Assembly (NCBI GenBank): GCA_029932425.1
Contig: JAOZQC010000144.1
Span: 1 to 7,674 of the forward strand
DNA from: Planctomycetota bacterium
Lineage (GTDB): Bacteria > Planctomycetota > JAJSAM01
Reading direction: 5' to 3'
DNA length: 7,674 bases
This document shows, piece by piece, positions 1 to 5,222 of this stretch. Every line of letters begins with the position of its first letter. Positions within the stretch are counted from its first letter, which is position 1. Position numbers and translations under genes: made by a program. The notes beneath the pieces are model-generated. The model saw only the letters and a list, made by a program, of their open reading frames with translations, did no database searches and was not told where the DNA came from.

Positions 1-553
1 CGTAGCAGAGGAAGAAGGAGAGGCACAGGACGAAGATCGTCTCCCCGAGCGCCGCCCGGTCCCCCTTTCGGATCAGGGCCAGGACGAGCACCAGGGGGAG
101 GAAGAAGTAGAGCACGTAGAGCACGTGCATCAGGTCGGTGAGCGGCGGGCTCTCGATCTCCCGGAACCATCCCACCAGGTCGAACCCGAAGACGGCCCGG
201 TCCCAGCGGATGAGCATCTCGTCGCGGGGGGTGGCGCCGCCCACCGCGGGCACGATGTAGTACATGCTCCAGAAGACGAGGGTGACGGTGACCACCGGGT
301 ACCAGAAGTGCACCGCCCGGACGAGCCGGTTCCCGGGCACCCTCGCCTCCGCGCGGGCCAGGGCCAGGATCATCGCCCCGAGGAGGAGGTAGCCTCCGGG
401 GAGCCAGATCCCCGCCCGGTGCGAGAGGACGGCGGCCGGCGACAGGAGCACGAGCACGAGAAGGACCGCCAGGTGGAGGGCGTCCACCGAGGTGAGCACG
501 GCGAGGCCGCGGCGCCGGACGGCGCCCGGAGGGGGTTCGCTTCCTTCCCGCAT
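1..553 (-). CDS. PAP2/Aur1-like integral membrane phosphatase or phosphotransferase, C-terminus outside the window
   Basis: The first 184 codons of a multi-pass membrane protein are visible; the rest lies beyond the left edge. Hydrophobic segments fall at about residues 18-43, 50-66, 80-102, 139-161 and 171-184. Between the third and fourth is a polar loop reading LIRWDRAVFGFD (residues 114-125), followed by SPPLTDLMHVLYVLYFFLP. This layout resembles the N-terminal half of PAP2-superfamily proteins of the inositolphosphotransferase Aur1/Ipt1 type, which transfer or hydrolyse lipid-linked phosphate groups in the membrane. The catalytic PAP2 motifs (SGH and H-x3-D types) would lie in the missing part, so activity cannot be judged. 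ATG at 553 is the only usable start, since an in-frame TAG lies five codons upstream (568-566). There is no clear SD before it. The gene is divergent from the GH84-like lipoprotein. The family call is by pattern recognition; that this is a coding membrane protein is nearly certain. Confidence 0.75.
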   Translation of the reverse strand, partial: MREGSEPPPGAVRRRGLAVLTSVDALHLAVLLVLVLLSPAAVLSHRAGIWLPGGYLLLGAMILALARAEARVPGNRLVRAVHFWYPVVTVTLVFWSMYYIVPAVGGATPRDEMLIRWDRAVFGFDLVGWFREIESPPLTDLMHVLYVLYFFLPLVLVLALIRKGDRAALGETIFVLCLSFFLCY

Positions 554-562
554 GACCGGGGG

Positions 563-592
563 AAACTAGCAGCCCGGATCGGAGGGACCCAA
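563..592 (-). promoter_or_regulatory. Weak candidate promoter of the PAP2-like gene
   Basis: Read on the minus strand, TTGGGT (592-587) is followed after 18 bases by TAGTTT (568-563), and the ATG comes 9 bases later. Both hexamers match the sigma70 consensus only in part (about 3 of 6 each). The short distance to the ATG and the missing SD would suit a leaderless transcript. This is inference from spacing only. Confidence 0.22.
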
Positions 593-619
593 GGGGAACC
601 GGGGCGGAGGATCTCCCCC

Positions 620-649
620 CGCGGGCGTTCCCGCCGGGGCGGGCCCGCG
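620..649. repeat. Nested inverted repeat in a divergent intergenic region
   Basis: The outer arms CGCGGGC (620-626) and GCCCGCG (643-649) are perfect complements. Inside them CCCGCC (630-635) pairs with GGCGGG (638-643), sharing base 643 with the outer arm, so the two stems compete at that base. It sits about 45 bases before the GH84-like start. It has no T-tract, so it is not an intrinsic terminator. It could be an operator or a chance hairpin, which are common at this GC content. Confidence 0.35.
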
Positions 650-680
650 CCATTGCCGCCCTCTCCCGGCGGAGGTGGGA

Positions 681-686
681 TAGGAT
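681..686 (+). promoter_or_regulatory. Candidate -10 box (TAGGAT) close to the GH84-like start
   Basis: TAGGAT fits TANNNT and ends 8 bases before ATG 695, so a transcript starting 6-8 bases downstream would begin at or next to the start codon. The only purine-rich SD-like run (GGAGGTGGG, 671-679) is too far from the ATG to act as one. The nearest -35-like hexamer, TTGCCG (653-658), is 22 bases away, longer than normal, so only the -10 element is proposed. Confidence 0.25.
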
Positions 687-694
687 CGAGGGCC

Positions 695-2176
695 ATGCGG
701 GGCGGAACGGAGAGGATCCGGGCCGGGAGGTCCGCCGGGGCCGGCGCGCCCCTCCTCCGCCCGGGCCCGCGGGTCGTTCTCCTCGCGGCCGGCCTCCTGC
801 TCGCCGGCGGTTGCCGCGGGGTCCCCCGGTCCCTGCCCCTCGCGGCGGTGGTCCCCCCCGGCACCGAGGACTTCGCGCTGGATCCCCTGCCCGTGCCGGA
901 CCGGGCGCGGCTGCGGGACCGCGTGATGCGGGTGGGCCGGGTGGCGGTGGTGGGAGTGCGCCCCGGGGAGCCCGCCGCCGCCGTGCTCGCGGAGGTCTTT
1001 CCGGACCGCGTGGCCCCCGGAGCCGCGGACACCGTGGTCCGGGTGCTCCCCGCGCCCGGCGAGCCGGAGTCGTTCCGGCTCCGCGTCGGGGCGGGGACGA
1101 TCCTCCTCGCGGGGGCGGACGAGGCGGGGAGGCGGTGGGCGGCGGAGACCCTGCGCCAGCTCCGGGTGCGGGCGCGGGGCGCGTGGTGGATCCGGGAGGG
1201 GGAGATCCGCGACCGTCCCGGGTTCCCCCTGCGGGGCGGCAAGCGGCCCCTCCTCTTCGAGGCGCGCTACCGGGCGAACCTCTCCTACGAGAAAGGGCTG
1301 GACGACCCCCGCTTCCTGGCGGCGGGGCGGACCCGTTTCGTGCCGGTGCTCTCCCCCGGCGGGGAGCTCGACGCCACGGAGGAAGGGGTGGCCCGGGCCG
1401 AGCGGTTCTTCCGGAGGTGGCACGCCCGGGGGGCCCGGCGGTTCGCGATCGAGTTCGACGACGTCCCCTTCGGCCTGACGCCGGAGACCCGGGACCGCTT
1501 CGGCGGCTACCCGCGGGCGATCGCGCACTACCTTCGCGAGTGCCGGACGCGGCTCCGGCGGATCGATCCCGGTGCCGTCCTCTACTGGCTGCCGCAGACC
1601 TACTGGTCGCACCATCCGCTCCTCCCCCGCTTCGCCCGGGACGTGGGGCGGGAGGGCGGCCTGCCCCCGGACCTCGGCCTCGTGCTCACGGGACCGGAGG
1701 TGGTGAGCCGGCGGATCCGGGCGGAGGACCTGGAGCGCGTCCGGCGTGCCTTCGGCCTCACCCGGAAGGTCCTCCTCTACGACAACCGGGGCCGCGAGGG
1801 GGACCACGGTCCGCTCCGGGGGCGCGGGGCGGCGCTCCCGCGGGTGGTGGAGGGGATCGTCGGCGAGAGGGGGGAGGTGCTGAACCGGATCACGCGGCTG
1901 GACTACGCCTGGAACCCCCGGGCCTACGACCCGGACCGATCCCTTCTCTTGGCCTGCCGGGAGATCGTGGGACCCGCCGCCGCGCCCGCCCTGGCGGAGC
2001 TGGCGGACGGCGCCGGGCGGCTCCCCGCCCTCCGGGCCCACCACCTCTACCGGGAGGTGCGGCGCCGGGCCGCGCCGCCGCCGCGGGCCCCCGTCTCCGT
2101 GGATCGTTATCTCCCCCGCGTGTGGGCGAGCTTGGCCCGGAAGGTCGATATTGACTCCGCTTCTCAGGATCACTAA
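695..2176 (+). CDS. Lipoprotein with compact GH84-like beta-N-acetylglucosaminidase domain
   Basis: A 493-residue protein probably exported and lipid-anchored. An Arg-rich start is followed by a hydrophobic stretch (27-37) ending in LLLAGGC, with C40 as the likely lipidated cysteine (Ala rather than Leu at -3, so the lipobox is near-canonical). Residues ~56-160 look like the non-catalytic alpha/beta domain that precedes glycosidase barrels of this type. From ~175 the landmarks of family GH84 appear in order: a proline-preceded LRGG; FVPVLSPG; IEFDDV, with the Asp pair D255/D256 matching the GH84 catalytic pair; LPQTYW; LTGPEVVSRRI, where most members have WTGP; LYDN (361-364); and LDYAWNPRAYDP (402-413). 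GH84 enzymes remove beta-linked N-acetylglucosamine by substrate-assisted catalysis. Here the usual EGFYG-type N-terminal loop and the segment between the active-site Asn and the YxWNP motif are shortened, so substrate range or even activity may differ. ATG 695 was chosen over upstream in-frame starts because it places the signal peptide at the N-terminus. No partner gene is visible. Confidence 0.8.
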   Translation: MRGGTERIRAGRSAGAGAPLLRPGPRVVLLAAGLLLAGGCRGVPRSLPLAAVVPPGTEDFALDPLPVPDRARLRDRVMRVGRVAVVGVRPGEPAAAVLAEVFPDRVAPGAADTVVRVLPAPGEPESFRLRVGAGTILLAGADEAGRRWAAETLRQLRVRARGAWWIREGEIRDRPGFPLRGGKRPLLFEARYRANLSYEKGLDDPRFLAAGRTRFVPVLSPGGELDATEEGVARAERFFRRWHARGARRFAIEFDDVPFGLTPETRDRFGGYPRAIAHYLRECRTRLRRIDPGAVLYWLPQTYWSHHPLLPRFARDVGREGGLPPDLGLVLTGPEVVSRRIRAEDLERVRRAFGLTRKVLLYDNRGREGDHGPLRGRGAALPRVVEGIVGERGEVLNRITRLDYAWNPRAYDPDRSLLLACREIVGPAAAPALAELADGAGRLPALRAHHLYREVRRRAAPPPRAPVSVDRYLPRVWASLARKVDIDSASQDH

Positions 2177-2179
2177 CCT
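2151..2179 (+). promoter_or_regulatory. Candidate sigma70-type promoter at the end of the GH84-like gene
   Basis: TTGACT (2151-2156) matches the -35 consensus at 5 of 6 positions. After an exact 17-base spacer comes TAACCT (2174-2179), which keeps the T, A and final T of the -10 box. It is a small AT-richer island in very GC-rich DNA. It would drive the deleted FabL frame and ygfZ, with a leader of about 220 bases before 2409. The -10 overlaps the GH84-like stop codon. Confidence 0.35.
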
Positions 2180-2408
2180 CCGTTCTCCATCCGGCGTGCC
2201 GGCGGTGGCGCAGGGTCCGACAGGGCGTCGACCCCCTGCGGCACGATGACGGGGAGCCGCCCCGCCCGGGGCGGCGGGATCCGCCGGAAACCGCGCGTCC
2301 GGAGGAGGAAGGCGGGCCGGACGGCGCATCCCGCGGAACCGGCGCCGGGAGCCGGCGGGCTTCGGGACGGCGGGTCGGCCCGGCGGAACCCGGGGCGGGA
2401 AGAACACC
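2177..2408. other. Gene-free stretch between the GH84-like gene and the FabL-like remnant
   Basis: I find no credible gene here. An open plus frame entering ygfZ runs through from 2246, but before 2606 it is Arg/Gly-rich with no domain signature, so it is a high-GC artefact. The stretch holds several short inverted repeats: CCGGC/GCCGG at 2191-2202, a perfect 9-bp stem at 2256-2275, and others around 2340-2360. It also has a loose direct repeat starting CAGGG at 2211 and 2221. It may be the untranslated leader of the ygfZ transcript. Confidence 0.5.
2256..2275. repeat. Perfect 9-bp inverted repeat
   Basis: GCCGCCCCG (2256-2264) and CGGGGCGGC (2267-2275) are perfect complements separated by CC. 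In RNA this would form a very stable hairpin about 80 bases after the GH84-like stop. No T-run follows, so it is not a standard intrinsic terminator. It could protect the 3' end of the upstream mRNA, pause polymerase, or be incidental. Confidence 0.45.
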
Positions 2409-2597
2409 ATGGATCTCGAAGGGAAGTGCGCGCTCGTGACGGGGGGGACCCGGGGGATCGGGAAGGCCGTCTCCCTGGCCCTGGCGGAGGCCGGGGCGGA
2501 CGTGGCCCGCGTGGTTCTCTTCCTCTGCTCCGATCTCGCCGCCATGATTCACGGGCAGACGATCATCGTGGACGGCGGGACGTCCATCACCGTGTGA
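2409..2597 (+). pseudogene. Internally deleted FabL-like short-chain dehydrogenase (62 codons, frame intact)
   Basis: Residues 1-33 are a normal short-chain dehydrogenase N-terminus: GKCALVTGGTRGIGKA with the cofactor-binding TGxxxGxG motif at 11-18, then the first Rossmann helix. Residues ~31-62 are a normal C-terminus of the same family: RVVLFLCSDLAAMIHGQT followed by IIVDGG. The KCALVTG start and the MIxGQTIIVDGG end resemble FabL, the enoyl-ACP reductase III described in Bacillus subtilis. Everything between is missing, roughly 190 of about 250 residues, including the active-site Ser, Tyr and Lys, so it cannot be a reductase. There are no internal stops and both joined halves look undecayed, which points to one recent in-frame deletion, an assembly collapse, or a retained microprotein. 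A moderate SD-like GGGAAG lies before the ATG. The stop codon overlaps the ygfZ SD, so translating this frame may help expression of ygfZ. The homology is clear; its present role is unknown. Confidence 0.8.
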
Positions 2598-2601
2598 GGT
2601 G
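2596..2601 (+). promoter_or_regulatory. Ribosome binding site that fixes the ygfZ start
   Basis: GAGGTG lies 4 bases before ATG 2606 and shares its first bases with the TGA stop (2595-2597) of the FabL-like remnant. This supports 2606 over upstream in-frame starts and suggests translational coupling. Confidence 0.65.
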
Positions 2602-2605
2602 CGTC

Positions 2606-3655
2606 ATGGCGGATCCGGATCGGTCCTTTCACGAGGCCCGGGGCGCCCGGTTCTCCCCCTTCGAGGGCCGGGAGATGCCGGAGAGCTACGGCGACCCGGA
2701 GGCGGAGTACCGGGCGCTCTGCGAGGGAGCGGGGGTCCTGGACCGCTCGTCCCGCGCGCGGATCGAGGTCTCGGGGACGGACCGGACCTCGTTCCTGCAC
2801 GGCCTGCTCTCGAACGACGTGGCCCGCCTCCGGGAGGGGGAGGGGATGTACGCCCTCCTGCTCACCCCGAGGGGGATGCTCGTCTCCGATCTCCTCCTCT
2901 ACCACCTCGGAGATCGGTTTCTCCTCGACGTTCCCCCGGAGCGGGGGGAGGCGGTGGCGGGGAAGCTCGACATGTTCGTCCTCTCCTCGGACGTGACGGT
3001 GAGCCCCGGGGGGGGAGACCGCGGCCTCTTGACGCTCGCGGGGCCGGGGGCGGGGAGACTGCTGGAGGCGGTGGGCCTCTCTCCGCCGGGGGAGCGCTAC
3101 GGATGCGCGCGGGGAGACGTCGGCGGCCGGCCGGTGGTCCTCGGCCGTCACGATCACCTGGGGGTGGACGGCTTCGATCTCCACCTGCCCGCGGGGGCGA
3201 CGGGGGAGGTCTTCGCCGCGCTCTGCGACGCGGGTGCGGTGCCGGTGGGGTGGCGGGCGGCGGAGACGGTCCGCATCCTCCGGGGTGTGCCGAGGTACGG
3301 GGCGGAGCTCCGGGAGGGTCTCCTGCCGCCGGAGGTGGGGTTCCTCGTGGAGCGGGCCATCTCCTACACGAAGGGCTGCTACCTGGGACAGGAGACCATC
3401 GCGAGGGTGAAGACCCACGGCCGGGTGAACCGGGAGCTCCGGAGGTTGGTCTTCCAGGGGGGGCGGATCCTGGGGCCGGGCGCGCTCCTCACCCGGGAGG
3501 GGGCGAAGGCGGGGGTGGTGACGTCGGCCTGCCTGCCGCCGGACCGGGATCGGGCGGTGGGGCTGGGCTTCGTCTCCCGGAAGCTCCTGGAGGCGGGGAT
3601 GGAGCTGGACGCGGAGGTGCCGGGGGGGACGGTGCGCGCGACGGTGGCGGAGTGA
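2606..3655 (+). CDS. ygfZ: Folate-binding YgfZ/GcvT-like protein (Fe-S cluster and tRNA-modification factor)
   Basis: A 349-residue member of the YgfZ/IBA57 branch of the aminomethyltransferase (GcvT) fold. YgfZ proteins are cytoplasmic, bind tetrahydrofolate and support the assembly or repair of certain 4Fe-4S enzymes, including the MiaB-type tRNA thiotransferase. The branch signature is present as KGCYLGQE (256-263) with C258 as its conserved cysteine. Upstream are the fold landmarks FLHGLLSNDV (63-72) and a following YALLLTPRGMLVSDLLLYH segment typical of the GcvT fold. The C-terminal part from ~275 has the expected small beta domain (LRRLVFQG, and GLGFVSRKLLEAG near the end). Length is usual for the family and no key segment is missing. 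ATG 2606 has a good SD; the frame stays open upstream but that part has no family character. It follows the FabL-like remnant after 8 bases and is convergent with the FGE-fold gene, 34 bases beyond its stop. No clear terminator is seen in that gap. Confidence 0.92.
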   Translation: MADPDRSFHEARGARFSPFEGREMPESYGDPEAEYRALCEGAGVLDRSSRARIEVSGTDRTSFLHGLLSNDVARLREGEGMYALLLTPRGMLVSDLLLYHLGDRFLLDVPPERGEAVAGKLDMFVLSSDVTVSPGGGDRGLLTLAGPGAGRLLEAVGLSPPGERYGCARGDVGGRPVVLGRHDHLGVDGFDLHLPAGATGEVFAALCDAGAVPVGWRAAETVRILRGVPRYGAELREGLLPPEVGFLVERAISYTKGCYLGQETIARVKTHGRVNRELRRLVFQGGRILGPGALLTREGAKAGVVTSACLPPDRDRAVGLGFVSRKLLEAGMELDAEVPGGTVRATVAE

Positions 3656-3689
3656 AGGCTACAAATCGTCCCGCCTCCGTATGGTTCCT

Positions 3690-4715
3690 TCAGTCGGCGG
3701 GGCGGACGCAGCGGAAGCCGATGTTGTCGAACTTGTCCTTCGGGTTCGCGTAGAGGTGGCGGTCGCAGCGGAGGAAGACGGGGGGGTCCGCCCAGGAGCC
3801 CCCGCGGATGACCTTCATGTCGATCTCGATGCGGTCCCAGTCCCGGGTCCATTCCCAGACGTTGCCGGCCAGGTCGCAGACCCCGAACACCGAGCGGTTC
3901 TCGGGGTACCGGTCCACGGGCGTGACCAGGTCCACGCCGTCCACGTGGCCGTAGTTGGCATGGTTCTCGTCGATCTCGTTTCCCCAGGGGTAGATGCGGC
4001 CCTCGAACCCCCGGGCCGCCTTCTCCCACTGGTCGGAGGTGGGGAGGCTCTTGCCCGCCCAGGTGGCGTACTTGTCCGCGTCGTACCACGAGACGCCCAC
4101 CACCGGGGCGCGGGGGTCCTTCAGGCGCTGCTCGCTCCAGAACTTCGGCGCGCGGTACCCGGTGTTGTCGATGAACTTCGCGTAGTCCGCGTTCGTGACC
4201 GGGTAGATGTCGATGTAGAAGGGATCCAGGGGCTTCCGTTCCCCGTCCGCGCCGGAGATGAACTCCCCCTCGGGGACCAGCACCATGCCCTCGATGACGG
4301 CGATGGCCTCCTGGGGGGATCGGTCGGTGCCCGTCTCTGCGAGCTCGCTCTCCACCTGGCGGAAGACCTGGGCCCGCTCGTCGGGACCCAGCATCCCGAG
4401 CTTCTCCTCGATCTCCTCCAGCCGGTCCTCGATGACGTCCCAGTCCGTCTCGCCGGTCCGGGCGCGGTACCGCTCGAACATCGTCTTCGCCTTGGCGAGG
4501 TAGAGGTTCTCCCGGTCCTCCTTCTGGAAGGCCAGTTCGAACAGCAGGATCCCGAGGTAGTAGCACTCGGGGTCCTCGTCGGGGTCCACGGTGGTGAAGT
4601 ACTTCTCGAGGATCTCGAGGGCCTCGTCCTCATTGAGGTCGGAGGCCTTCGGGTGGACGTAGTCCACGTACTTCTGCCACACGAACTCCTTGATTCTTTG
4701 CACCTTCTCCTTCAT
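3690..4715 (-). CDS. FGE-fold (SUMF1/EgtB/PvdO family) protein with helical N-terminal domain, lacking the FGE cysteine pair
   Basis: A 341-residue protein with no signal peptide, probably cytoplasmic. Residues ~1-130 are helical and rich in Glu, Asp and Lys, with TPR-like spacing (YLGILLFELAFQ, then LAKAKTMFERYRARTGETDW). Residues ~143-339 form an FGE/sulfatase-modifying-factor domain: MVLVPEGEFISG, YPVTNADYAKFI, PVVGVSWYDADKYATWAG, LPTSDQWEKAARG, YPWGN, GVCDLAGNVWEW, VIRGGSW and NIGFRCV occur in order. In true formylglycine-generating enzymes the RGGS motif is followed by a cysteine 3 and another 8 residues after the Ser; here those positions are D310 and L315, so sulfatase activation is unlikely. 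Cysteines present are C51, C280, C317 and C336. Other family members act in ergothioneine-type chemistry, siderophore maturation, or as binding or regulatory modules; I cannot choose between them. The gene is visibly less GC-rich than its neighbours, partly because the protein is rich in D, E, Y, N and K. It is divergent from the zinc-ribbon gene. Confidence 0.9.
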   Translation of the reverse strand: MKEKVQRIKEFVWQKYVDYVHPKASDLNEDEALEILEKYFTTVDPDEDPECYYLGILLFELAFQKEDRENLYLAKAKTMFERYRARTGETDWDVIEDRLEEIEEKLGMLGPDERAQVFRQVESELAETGTDRSPQEAIAVIEGMVLVPEGEFISGADGERKPLDPFYIDIYPVTNADYAKFIDNTGYRAPKFWSEQRLKDPRAPVVGVSWYDADKYATWAGKSLPTSDQWEKAARGFEGRIYPWGNEIDENHANYGHVDGVDLVTPVDRYPENRSVFGVCDLAGNVWEWTRDWDRIEIDMKVIRGGSWADPPVFLRCDRHLYANPKDKFDNIGFRCVRPAD

Positions 4716-4736
4716 ACGCTCTCGGCATTTCGCCCT

Positions 4737-4764
4737 TTAGCGACGTAAACCGCGTACCTTAGCG
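4737..4764. repeat. Direct repeat TTAGCG, 22 bases apart
   Basis: TTAGCG occurs at 4737-4742 and 4759-4764, about two helical turns apart, between the divergent FGE-fold and zinc-ribbon genes. The right copy overlaps the predicted -10 box of the FGE-fold gene and the left copy lies just downstream of the predicted start point. This placement would suit a repressor binding site. The repeat is short, so chance is possible. Confidence 0.35.
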
Positions 4765-4784
4765 GTGGGCCCTGGGCCGGACAA
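4756..4784 (-). promoter_or_regulatory. Candidate sigma70-type promoter of the FGE-fold gene
   Basis: Read on the minus strand, TTGTCC (4784-4779, 4 of 6 to the -35 consensus) and TAAGGT (4761-4756, T, A and final T of the -10) are separated by exactly 17 bases. The -10 ends 40 bases before ATG 4715, giving a leader of about 33 bases. The SD near that ATG is weak (GAGAG). Confidence 0.4.
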
Positions 4785-4808
4785 CGAATTTCCCCCGAGG
4801 AGGGGACC

Positions 4809-5222
4809 ATGGCCATCCGATGCCCGAGATGCGGCCGCGAGTACGACGTCACCCTCTTCTCCTTCGGCGCCACCGTCCGCTGCGAGTGCGGCGCCGTGGT
4901 TTCCGCCCTGGAACCGCACCGGGCGCCGGGACCCGAGACGCCCGGAGCCTCGCCCGTCCCCGACCTCGCCGATCCCCGCGCGCGCCGGGGCGTGGAGGAG
5001 ATCGCCCGGGGCGCCGACCGCATCGCCGACATGATCCTCGCCGGCGACTGGCCGGACGTGGACGTGGAGATCGCCATCGCCCGTCTCCGCGACCAGGCCG
5101 AGGAGCTGTTTCCCGGCCGGGGCTGGTTCTTCGACCTCGTCTACGAGGCGCGCTTCCGGCGGCTCCGGGAGCAGTGGGGATCGCACCGCCGCGGAGAGGG
5201 GCGTCAACGCCGCGGCGGATAG
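4809..5222 (+). CDS. Small zinc-ribbon protein of unknown function
   Basis: A 137-residue soluble protein. The N-terminus is a zinc ribbon with two knuckles, CPRCG (C5, C8) and RCECG (C25, C27), separated by a short hydrophobic FSFG segment; the C-x2-C / C-x-C spacing is sufficient for four-cysteine zinc binding. After a Pro-rich linker (~35-55), residues ~56-125 are predicted helical with an amphipathic, charged pattern (VEEIARGADRIADMILAG, then WFFDLVYEARFRRLREQW). The last residues are basic and low-complexity. I do not recognise a named family. The start is firm: GAGGAGG (4797-4803) lies 5 bases before the ATG. That SD partly falls in a small stem (TCCCC 4791-4795 with GGGGA 4802-4806). 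The gene diverges from the FGE-fold gene and overlaps the end of the convergent membrane-protein gene by 19 bases. Confidence 0.8.
   Translation: MAIRCPRCGREYDVTLFSFGATVRCECGAVVSALEPHRAPGPETPGASPVPDLADPRARRGVEEIARGADRIADMILAGDWPDVDVEIAIARLRDQAEELFPGRGWFFDLVYEARFRRLREQWGSHRRGEGRQRRGG

Noticed and set aside
125..694. N-terminal extension of the GH84-like frame
   Set aside because: The extension is antisense to the PAP2-like gene and has no domain character. Starting at 695 gives a proper lipoprotein signal peptide.
566..2545. Long open minus-strand frame (about 659 codons) opposite the GH84-like gene
   Set aside because: It is low-complexity Arg/Pro/Gly/His sequence with no domain, lies wholly antisense to genes with clear family motifs, and spans three features. 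Such frames are expected opposite GC-rich genes because stop codons are rare there.
2246..2605. N-terminal extension of the ygfZ frame
   Set aside because: It runs through the gene-free stretch and over the FabL-like remnant in another frame, and is Arg/Gly-rich noise. ATG 2606 has a good SD and matches the family length.
3656..3689. Bidirectional terminator between ygfZ and the FGE-fold gene
   Set aside because: No stem with a short loop and adjacent T-run is present in the 34-base gap; only scattered CCGCC/GGCGG matches with a loop of about 20 bases.
3690..3860. FGE-fold C-terminus as a target of a diversity-generating retroelement
   Set aside because: Such targets often have this fold, but the window contains no reverse transcriptase, no template repeat and no adenine-rich variable repeat.
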